NCBI RefSeq assembly: GCF_026210795.1
Contig: NC_089434.1
Coordinates: forward strand, 5,394,001 to 5,458,000
Origin: Rhizophagus irregularis
Taxonomy: Eukaryota > Glomeromycota > Glomeromycetes > Glomerales > Glomeraceae
Length of the DNA: 64,000 nt
Direction of reading: 5' to 3'
Both the position numbers and the translations under genes were made by a program. This document shows positions 13,623 through 25,242 of this stretch, piece by piece. The notes beneath the pieces were generated by a model. It did no database searches, was not told the DNA's origin, and worked only from the letters and a program-made list of their open reading frames with translations. How positions within the stretch are numbered: the stretch's first letter is position 1; each line of letters begins with the position of its first letter.

Positions 13623-13799
13623 ATACAATTTACCCTTTCTATAGCAAATTTTGATATAATAAATCATATAATGCTTAGTATGTCAATTTTCTTTCACTAT
13701 AATGAAGTAATCAATCAAATTTTTCAAATTCTTTGTTAATTTGCTATAACGAATTTAAGGTGCAAAATGGCTACTTTGTTATATCAAAGGTAGACTGTA
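13623..13799. mobile_element. degraded pogo/Tc1-like MITE
   Basis: The right end, read inverted, is TACAGTCTACCTTTGATATA, and the left end is a mutated version, TACAATTTACCCTTTCTATAG. The interior carries the ctatAAcgaat-type words seen in the elements at 33159, 60812 and 62132. The TA ends suit a Tc1/mariner/pogo-type TA target. No transposase is present. The left TIR is eroded, so the boundary is approximate. Confidence 0.55.
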
Positions 13800-14429
13800 A
13801 ATATGTAAAAAAGAATTTTTTAAGAATATCTATATAATATAAAAAATTATAAAATAAAATAAAGATCGAAAGAATAAATGATTGGAGGTGGAAGGTAGAA
13901 AAAATTAGTATTTTTTTTTGTCAAAAAATAATATATATATTTGTAACTATTGATCAATTTTAAACTTATTTTAAATAGGAACTTTTTTACTTTTTTTTAA
14001 AATAATTATATCTAAAAATTAGGCAGAAATAAAAAATACCAAATATATAAAATAAATTATGTTTTATATATAATTTATAAGTTCTGATTGATTATAAATA
14101 TTACTGAATTTGTAAAGTATAAATATACAGTATATGATTTAAAAATGTAACTGGAAAGGTAATAAAATTAATTAGTAAAAAGAAAATTTAAAGTAAAGTA
14201 AATTTATATATAAATCTTAAAAATTTTACAGTAACTTCTATTAAAAGTAAGCAGAATTCTGTAGAGCTCTATAGTAATATTTATTATGTAATATTCATTT
14301 ATTATAAGTCTTAACTTTTTACTTTTATATAATATATAAAATTTTATATTATACCAAATATATTAAAATTTTTCTTTACTCTAAATTCTAAATATTATAT
14401 AATAAATATTATTAGCATTATATATAATG

Positions 14430-14685
14430 TTTAAATAGGATTCTGAACATTACTAAAAAAACTCAGATCTGAATTTGTATAAACCTTATAATTAATTTCT
14501 GTTTCAAATGTATAAAGTTATATGTAGATTTTAGCCTTAAATTTTGCTATCTCAGAATCCAGTGATTGGATTTTAATAATCTTTAGCTTGTTAAATTCGT
14601 CTCATCAAAACGAACATTTTTATATGTAATTCGTCTTTTTAAGTATAATTTTAACGTTTTAGTAATGTTCGGGGTCCTGTTTAAA
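14430..14685. mobile_element. about 256-bp MITE with inverted ends
   Basis: The left end, tttaaataggattctgaac followed by attactaaaa, matches the inverted right end, tttaaacaggaccccgaac followed by attactaaaa, over about 29 bp with four mismatches. The interior has no coding frame. The central TTAA in the terminal tttaaa could be a TTAA-type target. Superfamily unresolved. Confidence 0.65.
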
Positions 14686-16400
14686 TCTCACTTTTATTCT
14701 AAAAAAAAAAATTTATTTATACTGATGATTATTTCAGTTAATTCTAATTAAGATCAAATATATTACATAATTCAATAAACTTATAAAGTAAAGTGAGTGC
14801 TGGAAAAAAAAGACCAAAATTGAAATTTTTTTCAAAAAAAAGGTTATAAGTAAAATAAATGTAGATTTAATCATCTGATTCAGAATATTTATTATTTTTG
14901 AAAAAATTTTTTGTCGATTTAATCTCTTTTCTCAACATTTATTTTAAGTAGACAAAAATACACATATTATACAATTTTTGAAAAGTATATATATATATTT
15001 TTTTTTTATTAAATTTAAGCATTATACAAAAAAAATAAAATCTAATTATTTAGTCTTATAATTGGTATGATTGTTTTACTATAAGTACATATTAATATTT
15101 AATTTTAAGAAAATGTACTTAAATTCCTTTATTTTATATATAATTTTCTGATCTTTACTAAATTTTTTAATTTTTAATTTTTCTTTATATACCTATTGTA
15201 AAACTTTAAAAATTATATAATATGTGTATTTTTACTTGCTTTACAATTTTATTTAGTATATCGAAAAGGATTTAAAATACCATTTTTGACTTTTATATGG
15301 GAATGTGATATTTGCAAATGTGATTCAGTGATTAAATAAATTCAATTTGATTAATAATTTTTTAAAAGTAAATAATTGATAATTATAACAAATAGTAACT
15401 TAATTTTTTAATTTAAAATGTTTTTTTATTTATTAATTTTAGAAATATAAAATTACTGCTATTTGATGCATCTTAAGACGTAATTCAGAGAAAAAAAATA
15501 AAATCAAAAAAAGGTATTATTTCATAATCTAGTGATTAGATTTTAATAATTCTTCTACTAATTAGTAACTAGCAATACCCTCTTCAAAATAAAAAAAAAG
15601 ATATTTAAAATTGGACTGATATATCACAAGATAATTGCAACTCATAATTTTTTTGAATAGTAAAAGATTTATCTGAAACTTCAGAAAATTTACCTGGAAA
15701 AAATCCTTTTTTATAATTATATTGTGATATACTAATCCAATTTAATTATTTTTTTTTTTGTTTTAAAGAGTACATTAAAAGTTATAAACTCAAAAAAAAA
15801 TTATCAAAATCCAATTACTGGATCATAAGATAATGCTTTTTTTTGGTTTTAATTTTTTTTTTTCTGAATTTATATAGTAATTTTCTGTAGTTTTAGGTGG
15901 ATTACACCTTAATAATAAGAAAAATCTGATAAAATAAAAATTGTTCTTTTACAAATATTATATGATAGAATATTTTATAAAATCTAAAAATTTATAAATT
16001 AATATAACTTTCTATTTATCAATTTTAGAGATATGATTTTATTACCATTAATAAATATATTTTAATAATAAAAAGAATGAATTTAGTAAATCTAATTTTA
16101 TCTTTCTATAATTACTAGATCTTAAGATATCTTAAAAATTCAAAGGAAAAATTTTTTAAATTAGTTAAGTATTGTGCCTAAATTTTTGAAATTAATTTTA
16201 ATCTTTATTGCAAAAAATTAATATAACTTTGTATTTATAAAACTAAAATTAATTATAAGATTTATATAAAATATAACTTAAATTTTTTTAAGTATTATTT
16301 GGGATTCTATTATATCCATTTGTTATATATACTATATATATAATTTATTAAATACTTAAAATTAATTAAATTCTACTATTTTTTTTTTTTTGCAAGGTAG
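14686..16400. other. AT-rich repeat-bearing non-coding sequence
   Basis: No gene supported. 15520-15850 holds modules like those inside the element at 11294-12078 (for example aaaattggactgatatatca and ccaattactggatcataa). 15250-15310 (gaaaaggatttaaaatacca, then tttttgacttttatatg) is repeated in reverse complement at about 33070-33110, marking a dispersed repeat family. Confidence 0.55.
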
Positions 16401-16639
16401 TGCAATTCATGAGTTTATTAGTTACATAATAGTAGTACAGAAATTTCTGATATATACATAACTAATCTATTAAAACTCTGAACCAGTTTCCCATCCTATA
16501 GATTGCTCCTGTGCCCTACCATCACCAATATGAAATTCACCTATATTCTCCTATAGTAGCTATTAGATTATATAGGATTATTATTATCATATGGCTTCAG
16601 TATGTGCTTTCACTACCCTCTAAACAAAAGAAAAAGGAT

Positions 16640-16860
16640 TATATCTGTATTTGTACATCTTGATATTATTATATACCTTCCAAATTACCCTGTTTCCTTC
16701 TCTAATAAACTGATTTACATATTGCCTTGTTTTTTCAAAAGCAATTGACCATTGTTCATTATGTTTGAGAATTCTCCTTCCCTTTAAATCATATGTATCA
16801 CCTTCTACTTACTGAGTTGGAATCCGTTCATATGCAATATGTTGGTTTGCTGGTATTTTC
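16640..16860 (-). pseudogene. decayed coding relic, identity unknown
   Basis: The minus strand reads AYERIPTQ, a TAA stop, VEGDTYDLKGRRILKHNE, then QWSIAFEKTRQYVNQFIREG, and ends near NPFSFV-stop. The residue mix is that of a real protein and contrasts with the AT-rich noise around it. A further piece at about 16480-16545 on the same strand, in a third frame, reads GEFHIGDGRAQEQSIGWETG. The in-frame stop and the frame changes indicate a pseudogene, probably from a repeated element. I do not recognise the family. Confidence 0.5.
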
Positions 16861-17846
16861 TATTAAATTCTACTATTTTTATCAAAAAGAACAATAAATT
16901 TCTGATATTGAGTTTTATATAATAAGTAAATTATTAAGAAAACAATACTTTATTTAATAATACTAAATACTTTTAAAAGTAAATATTTTTGGTTGTAAAA
17001 TTATTTCTTCTTTTACAAGGTTTATTTTATTTGATTTTATTATATTTACAATTTCTTTATTATTATTATTATTTAACAATTATAAAATAGTTTCACTTAT
17101 TACAGTTTCAGCATGAAATGAGTTAATGTCTGTAGTACATTTTTGCAAAAATAGCATTTATCAAATACTTGTAGAACGGGAAAACATTTTTTGTAGAAAA
17201 TGTCTGGAGCATATTGCGATATCATTTCCAAAAATGGTGTAGCCTGCTTGCCACTCTTAATGGATCACGTGAGTGCAAAATTTTGTTGGTGAAATCGACA
17301 TACATTTTATTCATCACTGTTTATATTTCATCTGAGGACTCGACTTTCTAGCGACCAAAGCAATTGACAAAATTATAAATACTTGTCAAAATTAAATGCA
17401 ATTAATAATTTTGAAGTTTTGTATATACAACAGATCTGTCAGGCTGTCGCACGGGTACAGGAATAGTAAGTTTTTACATCACACATTATCTGTAATAAAC
17501 ATTTTAAAATGCTTTATATCAAACAATAATTTTTTAATTATTACGCAAATTTTATTTCACAAACACATAAAAAAAAAATAAGTATAAAGAAAAAATCATA
17601 TGAAAGAAAAGATTAAAGCATAAAAAACTAAGTCGAAATTCTTAAGAAATCACGAATTCAAAAAAGAAAAAATAAATGTATAATTATAGACATTCGATAA
17701 ATACATAATAAAAATAGAATTATTACTTAACACATAACGATAATCTTTTACGTAAACGGGTAATCGAAAAAAAAATACGAAAATCGAATATAAAAATAAA
17801 AATTTGATGTATTTCGAAAGGACAGTGATATACAGTACAGCAATGT
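16861..17846. other. AT-rich intergenic sequence
   Basis: Poly-A/T and a few GC-richer words (gatcacgtgagtgc at about 17264). The frames at 17396-17581 and 17650-17850 have no motif support. The latter lies in the probable 3' flank of the minus-strand gene next door. Confidence 0.45.
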
Positions 17847-18216
17847 TCAAGTACTGTAAGCCCTCCTACCCACCCCACTGCCCTTATTAGATCGGATGCA
17901 TATGTTAAAGGTTGGAACAAATGGAGGTTCCTTGGCGATCTCGGTGATTTCTTGCTGCACTTTATGCCAGTAGGTACGATCGCCGTGATGTTTTCCGAGC
18001 TCTCTTCCCAACATCTCTCTCGTAGACTTAACTGTTCGCGACACATTAGTAAAAATGAAGAAACATAATTATTTTCCTCTCTCTTTTTAAATATATACTA
18101 AAAGATGTAATTTACTTACGACGTGGATCGAGAACATTCCTCCAGCTAAATTAAAAAGAGTATTAAAGTTAAATTGCCTTTTTTTTAACGACTTTATTTA
18201 TTAAATTAAACTTACC
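17847..18216 (-). CDS. unrecognised minus-strand gene with a 26-nt exon (5' end unresolved)
   Basis: Read on the minus strand, the terminal exon is 18031-17847, a 26-nt exon is 18145-18120, and an upstream exon ends at 18216. Both donors are GTAAGT; the acceptors are TTTAATTTAG and GCGAACAG. Joined, the frame reads NDRWRNVLDPRLKSTREMLG, then RELGKHHGDRTYWHKVQQEI, then a proline-containing tail, ending RRAYST-stop. The phase agreement across the tiny exon supports the splicing. Upstream in this frame a TGA sits about 26 nt before the exon end and no ATG precedes it, so the true start needs another small exon or the gene is damaged. An unspliced alternative is the 65-codon ORF starting MSRTVKSTREML at 18044. 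The protein is basic and soluble-looking. I cannot name the family. Confidence 0.55.
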
Positions 18217-20880
18217 GATCATTTATCTTATTGGAAGTATGTCAAAACAGTTCAGACTGGTGTCATGATTTCTTTATCGAAATTAACAATAATTGCATCA
18301 ATTTACAAGAGAAAAACCAAAACATGTTTTTTAATAATTTATTTTTTTTTGAAAAGAAATTGATAAATAAAAGGTATTGTATATCGTTATGTTAATATCT
18401 TTTTTTTTTTAATAAAATATTTGATTCGTTATTTTTTTTTAAAAAAAATTTCATAAAAAATCCACCTATTTATTTTGATTTTTATCTATATGATTAATAT
18501 AAAAAACATTTTTGGTGAATTTTTTCTTGTTTTCTTTTTTTGATTATCGGAGCTTATATTCCGAATTCTTAATCAAAAAAACGAAAAAGGGGACCAGATG
18601 AATCCAAAAAAAGAAAATATTTCTTTGTCTTTGTATTTGATATGTACGTACGTGTCCATTATTCCTAAAGTTATTATAATAAACTCGCAAAGTAATTGAA
18701 AACTTGTATAATTTTAGCTAAACTAGAAAGGCTATTCACTGATTAAAGGATTGAGGCTAATGAATCAAACGAATTTGGTGAATCTATAATTCAAAAATGG
18801 GAGAATGCAATGAAAAACAATCCAAGAATGGATATTTATTGATTTCAAATTGAGACTCTACGCTTTCATTATTTTTGCGCAGTGCATAATTAGTAATACG
18901 TGATTGGTTGATTGATGATAGTGCATAATTAGTTGTACGTGATTGGTTGATTGATGATCAAACTTTTTAATATGGACTCTACGCGATCCCTATTTGTATA
19001 ATCTAAAAGGAAAGGATGTTATTGATTTAGATCAGGAACTACTTTAAATTTAACAAATATGAGTTTATTGATTATATTGATTATGATTGATTATGCACAA
19101 TATACGGCAAATTATAAAATTTTATAGTTCTTTTTTCCTCCGGAATTCCGGAAAATTCCAAGTTTGGTTTATCATTCAGGATCTCAATTAATTACTGTAA
19201 ACGTAATTGCTATTTATCATTACCCCGTATATTAACGATTTGTTTGGTTTATGAAAAAAAAAAATAATAAATAATTATTGGATGGGAAAAGAGAATAAGA
19301 GATATCGGTCTTCGACCATCCAATAACTGAGTTATAGTTCAGTCATTAGGAATACTGCATTGACCATTAGGAATTAATGTTACTAATAATTGGATGTCTC
19401 ATAAATATATTGGTCATTAAAATCCCGCATACAGTATTCCTAATTAATAATATTTATTCTATTTTCGTTTTTCCGAAATCCGGATTCCGAAAATACTCTT
19501 CTCATTGAAGATAATACATGATTAATAGTATTGTTATTTTATTATATTTCAAATTACTCAATGTATCCATTTGACTTTCTAAAAAGAAAATTATTTTTAT
19601 TGATCACGATTTATTGAAGCATTACAGCGGATTTTCAAGATCAAAAAGGAGGCTTAACTGTAAAAAAATATTTTATTCCATTTATTCTAATAAAAGAATT
19701 AAAAGAATTATCTTTTTATAAAATCAATATAAAAAGATTTCCGGCATATATTGTTTTTAAAATACTATATATACAGTACTATATATTTCTTTATATACCT
19801 CCGATGTTGTATAGTATAGTGTAAAAAAACCATTCTGTATAGATAAATGCTATACTGTATAATTGTATAAATAAAAACTATATTGTATAGATAAATGCTA
19901 TACTGTATGGATAAATGCTATACTGTATAAAAAAACTATATTGTATTGTATAGATAAAAATTATACTGTATAGATAAAAAATTGTACTGTATAGTAAAAA
20001 ATTATACTGTATAGATTTTCGTCAACTATACAAATATATCATACTCAACCGTAAATATGTTGTTTATGAAAATTTTTTTTTATACGCAGATTTATTAGAT
20101 AGCGCATATGTTTTGGTCAATTGGTCAAATTATGATAAGAAAGAAAGATTATCCTGGACTGGGATATCTCTTTTTTTGTCATATCGGCGCATGTCAACCG
20201 AACATAGTAAATTAATTAGAGAACCATTTCTATAATAAATTTATGACATGTGAGCAAATCCGCAGTTATGTACACTGTAATTTATATTATCGATGAAGAT
20301 AAATGTATATATTTTTATATAATTTATTTTAATCGGGAAGGAGATGTCAGGAAGGAGATGATAGAAAAGACTGAAATTACTTTATTAATATTTTGAAGTG
20401 ATTATCTTGCAATATGTTACCTAGTCCCCGTACTCCCATGCTCTCGTGCTCCTAAAATAATTGGTTTTTAAAAATAAACCAACCAAAATTTAGATACGTA
20501 CAGTATATCTTGCAATTACATATAATTATACTGTAGTATTAAAACAATAGTTGGAAAAAGCAACCCTATTTTAATTTTTTATTTTTTAAAAAATAATGAA
20601 AGTTACATATTATCTATGAGAGATCTACTAAATATTTATAATAATAATCCTTATCTGTTATGCTCGATTTGAGCAATGAGTTTGGTGAAATAAAACAAAC
20701 AAAATCTTAGCAATTGAGGAAAATCGTCGGTTTAAATGCAATTTCTTTTATCACCATCATCATTACCACAACCATTACCAATCACAACTACTCTTACCTC
20801 TATCATACGGATACTATCTGCAGCCAGTTGCTAGTTTGATGTTAGATCCGCTCAAAACTGTATGATAAAAAATAATACAA
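18217..20880. other. non-coding region with inverted and tandem repeats
   Basis: No gene supported. Contents are long A/T runs, a duplicated 'gtgcataattagt..tacgtgattggttgattgatgat' at 18880-18960, an imperfect inverted repeat (attaggaatactg / cagtattcctaat, about 19351-19443), the TATA-type tandem at 19811-20030, and unremarkable sequence around 20100-20880. Confidence 0.5.
19811..20030. repeat. 'tatactgtatagataaa' microsatellite-like tandem
   Basis: About nine degenerate repeats of tactgtatagataaatgcta and shorter variants (units of 15-24 bp). Units differ by small indels and C/T changes. Palindromic TATAC/GTATA words make it prone to hairpins. No coding capacity. Confidence 0.75.
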
Positions 20881-20888
20881 CATTGGAG

Positions 20889-21271
20889 CAGGGACGATGA
20901 TTTTATGTGATTGCATAATTTCACATAAAACGAATAATATATGCGATAATGCATAATTTAGTTTTATCACAGCATAATATCGCATAATTTATACCTCCTA
21001 TATTAAAAACGCATATTCCGCAGTAAAATACCAGTTTTTTCTTCCGCCGTTATCAGAATTATTTTGTGATGTCATGGTTGTAATTTCCACGTGATTACAA
21101 AAATAAATTCACATTTTTATGAACGGATGAAGCATTTTTTCGAATAATATGCACATTTCGTCAAATAATATCACATAATGTGAAGTTTTTTTGAAAAAAA
21201 TTAAATCGCATAATTTTGTTTTAGCACATAAATAATTTGTGTTTTATCACATCATAAAATTATCGTCCCTG
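20889..21271. mobile_element. hAT-type MITE with intact 8-bp target-site duplication
   Basis: The element is 383 bp and begins CAGGGACGATGATTTTATG. Its other end, inverted, is CAGGGACGATAATTTTATG, one mismatch in 19. The octamer CATTGGAG flanks both sides directly (20881-20888 and 21272-21279) with no mismatch. An 8-bp duplication together with CAGGG-type ends is the hallmark of the hAT superfamily. The interior repeats 'gcataat..tcacat' words and has no ORF, so it would need a transposase in trans. The perfect duplication argues for a relatively young insertion. Confidence 0.88.
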
Positions 21272-21279
21272 CATTGGAG

Positions 21280-21795
21280 GTATATATCATATTTAATATC
21301 GTTTAACCGTCTAAGCATAGTTTCCCATCAAAAATAATGTCTCTCTTTCTTATTTGCCCAATGGAAATCTTCATTTCTGATTCTAGTAATTAAACAAAAC
21401 AAAAAATATATTGTAGATATTACGATACGCGACTGGCAATACAATTTCACTCGCTAAATTTCTAAAAAAAGAAATTCAAATTTTTTTTAGGATTACACAA
21501 ATATTCAAATATTCTCACACTAGCAAAAATATCGACCTTGATAGGTTTGGGGTATGCATCTAAGAAGACTAGTCGTATCAATACTTTTCACACGTTTTAC
21601 CTCCATCACTTTCGAGTTTCGACACGCGATAATCTTGTGGAACATGTTTTTATTTAAATAATGATTTTCGCGATTTTCTGATGGGAATTGATTCTCACTG
21701 ATTGTAACCTCGTAATTGATTTTTGCCAATTTCTCGTTGTTGTCTTTTGTCTTTTTCAAGTTTTTTCAACTCTACCACGTATCCGTCAAGAAAAA
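21280..21795. other. upstream region of the EED gene
   Basis: No independent gene is supported; the frames here on both strands lack motifs. The probable promoter and 5' UTR of the EED-like gene lie here. A C/T-rich patch precedes the ATG (ctctaccacg, about 21770-21779). No clear TATA element was identified. Confidence 0.4.
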
Positions 21796-23931
21796 ATGTC
21801 TGCATACACTCTCAAGCACGTCGTATCGGTATGGACAAAATATTTTATCGTTTATGAAATTATATTTTATTCGCGTTATTTTCACACTATTGAAACGTGT
21901 ATTTCATTTCACTAAAGTTACCCACAAAACAAGCCACCCGTTTTTATAGTGTTTGTTTCAATAATTATGATACTGTCAATACAGCTTTTGCCGTTGTCGG
22001 AGGTCGTTATGTAAGTATATCATTTTGATAAAAATTGTAACGTGTATTTTGTCCTTATTAATCTTAATAGCTTTCTATATTATAATTTTTTTATTTTTTA
22101 GGTTTTAGTTGCTCGCCTCGATAGCGAAAAGTCGGTAGCTTTAAACGTTACACAAAAATACTTTGACGAAAATGTAAATTGTTTAAACTTCCTTGTGTAA
22201 TTTTTTTTTTTTTTGTGGTTTTTAGTATAACTTTTCATTTATAATGCAGGAAAAGGAAGATTTATATTGCTGTGCATGGACTATCGACCCAATATTTGGT
22301 GCACCGCTTCTCGCCGTGGCAGGATTCACTGCCGTTATTAAAATTATAAATACGTCGGTTGGGTCCGTCACGAAGGTATAATAAAATTTTTATATTACGA
22401 ATTGATTTAATTAAAGATAAACTGCTTGTATAACCAAATATTTCGTTAAATTTTTTATACTCATAGACCCTTCAAGGGCATGGAGGCGTAAGTTCAATAT
22501 AATTTGACTTTATCTGATTAAACATTATAATGAATCTTTATAAAGTTTAAATTTTTTAAATTGTTTAATAATATAATATAGGAGATACATGAAATGAAGG
22601 TCCACCCCAGGGACCCATCTTTACTTTTCTCGGTTAGTAAAGATCTATCTATACGTTTGTGGAATCTTCGCACTATGCAGGCCGTCGCTAATTTCGCCGG
22701 TGAGGGCGGCCACCGTGAGGCGCCGCTAAGTATCGTAAGCATTGTAACGTTTCTTTATCATCAAGATCATTTCTTTTTAGATGTATTCTTTACTAAACTA
22801 TTTTTAAAATCTTAATTCTTTAGGATATGCATCTATCGGGAGACTTTTTTGCGTCTTCCGGAATGGATCACACGATAAAAATCTGGTCGTTGTGTACACC
22901 AATAATGAAGAACGCAATAAATTCTTCACCTTCAACTACAAATTCAAGACTTTCATCGGCGTCTACGTCGTCTACGTCGTCTCGTGCCTCCTCATGTTGT
23001 TCGTCGAACAGCGCGCTGTTAAAGGCAGTGACCGTGCACTATCCCATATTTTCAACAGCCGGAGTACACGGCAACTTTGTGGATTGTATAAGATGGTACG
23101 GCGATCTCTTACTGACGAGATGTGCCAATGATGCGAAGATTCTGCTTTGGAAGCCTGATGTAAAATTAGAGCCTTCCGATAATTCTAATGTCACAACAGT
23201 GGTCGTAGGTGGACCAGCTGCCGTTAGTAAGGTAAGAATAAGTGATATAACTTTAATTTTATCTAATAAAATTAATAATATTTCTTTCTTTGGATTCAAC
23301 TTTCTAGAGACAATCAAATTTCAAAATAATTTGTGAATTCGAATTTATTCATTGTGATCTTTGGTTCCTTCGCTTTGGAATGTCGTATGACTGTCAAACG
23401 CTTGCAACAGGGAATCAAGCAGGAAAAATTTATTTATGGGATATGAAGGATGTCTTCGATTACAGTGACTACTATGTCGAAAAGAAAAGATTAGAAAATC
23501 AAGTGATAAAAAAGGAAAAAGCTTCTGTAAAAAATAAAAAAAGTAACAAAAAGACTAATAAGAAGACGAATAAAAAAGCCAATAATAAGATTAATAATAA
23601 GAATAATGATAAAACTAATGATGATAGGGCAAGTAGTTATGTATCAGCAAATGGAAGTGGTTTACGCAAGGAACCTATTATCCTTAGTTCAGCATGTGAC
23701 AGCACAATTCGACAAGTTAATTTTTCAAGGGATAAACAATGGATTGCAGCGGTTTGTGACAATGGTTCCTTTTGGTGTTGGAAAGCTGGTAGTAAAGGTG
23801 TTGGTAGTAGCGTAATTAATGATAATAGCGTAATTCATGATAATAGCGTAACTCATGATAATAGCACAATTCAACAAACAGCCATTAAACTTGAAGAAAA
23901 CCTTAGCATGTTTGAAAAATTGCGTGTTTGA
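21796..23931 (+). CDS. EED: EED/ESC-like WD40 protein, core subunit of Polycomb Repressive Complex 2
   Basis: Exons: 21796-21828, 21918-22010, 22102-22173, 22250-22375, 22467-22487, 22582-22734, 22824-23231 and 23308-23931, giving 509 residues. In PRC2, EED is the seven-bladed propeller that scaffolds the H3K27 methyltransferase and reads H3K27me3 to stimulate it. Matches to animal EED run in order: DLYCCAW for FYTCAW; PLLAVAG; LQGHGGEIHEMKVHPRDPSL; LLFSVSKDLSIRLWN; SSGMDHTIKIW; HGNFVDCIRWYGDLLLT; CDLWFLRF; LATGNQAGKIYLWDM; STIRQVNFSRDKQWIAAVCD. The cage positions (human F97, Y148, W364, Y365, from memory) align with Y21, Y72, W321 and F322, all aromatic. The protein starts near the first blade and lacks the usual N-terminal tail of about 75 residues. 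It carries a Ser-rich insert (about 200-229) and a Lys/Asn-rich insert (about 371-411), and is longer than human EED (441). The start is the first ATG in frame. All seven introns are 76-94 nt and phase 0, and exon 5 is only 21 nt. An AATAAA lies near 23998. The identification is firm; its role in this fungus is inferred. Confidence 0.93.
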
Positions 23932-25185
23932 AAATTAGCATGTAAATTTAAATCCTGTATTATAGTTAGTTGTTCATTTAAAAGTATAAAAAAAAAAATA
24001 AATCATCTTTATCATCTATTATTAAAGAGTATTTTTATAAAAACCATAAACTTTCCTTTATAAATAATAAAAACATATCAGATTATTCAGAAATGTTCTT
24101 TAACTAAATTAAGCATTTTTTTGATTTTGTAAACATTTGCTTTATACTCACTCAATCACACTCGTCTGTTCTCTATATAATGTCAATTTATTTGTATAAA
24201 GTCTGCCGATATACCGACGATAATCTGAATCTACCGAGTATAATCATAAACTACTTGTTATGTTGTTATGTTAGTACAGAATTTAATAGTATTTGGACTA
24301 AAACGAGGTTTGCATAACAGATAGTGCAACATAATTTATTTACTCTCAATTTTGATATGAATACCGGGGTATTGCTAAACATCGCCTTTACCAGCATTAG
24401 GATGGCATTTTGGGTGGAGTTATATTCATATTCTTAATTCTGCCCCTAGTTCCATCCTAATGCTGGTAAAGGTGATAATCTCCCAGACGATGTTTAGTAA
24501 TTTTCATATTTATTTAATAATAATTTTTTTTTGCTTATAAGAACTGGATAACATGATGGAGACTATCCGTTCAAATTTTTTAACCAGACTTAATTTTTAC
24601 ATGTACACGAGAAATTGAATTTAGATAATGGATACATAAAGATCTGATTGGCAGTTCTCAATTTTTAGTCCCATTCGTCTTAGAGGATCGCTGGAGGTTT
24701 CCTTAGATAACATTAAGAACAAAAAGCAATCCTTTATTTTGGACACAACACTATGCATAGATGGTGCATGTCAGCTATCATCGACGCTTTTCCAATAAAT
24801 TTATCAGAGCGAAAAGAGAGGGAATAAGTCATAGCATATCAAAGAAAATACAATATCCCTAGAACGGTTTAACTTACGATATCAAAACATCAAAGGTGAG
24901 AATAGTGAACTTTGTAACAGTTATTTTACATTATGATATGTTAACCAAAAGACGTGAATAAATTATGAAATTTATCTTCCAATTCATAAAATTCTTTCAA
25001 TTCATAAAATATAAGTAAAAAATATGTTTCTTTTGATTGTGAAGGTATGATTTATTTTATATTTAGTGCAATTATAGTTTAAAATGTAGACGAGAATAAT
25101 TATTATTGAAAATTAAAGGGGTAAAGGTAAATTATTGAAGAATTGCAATACGATAAAAAAAAAAAAATACATAAATAAAGAAATA

Positions 25186-25242
<57 letters not shown>

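Noticed and set aside
17723-18046. 107-codon minus-strand frame MCREQLSLRERC
   Set aside because: Overlaps the better frame RTVKSTREMLGREL; composition is Cys/Arg/Ser-rich out-of-frame type and it ends in AT-rich noise.
23039-23317. Minus-strand 92-codon frame
   Set aside because: Shadow of EED exon 7 and the following intron.
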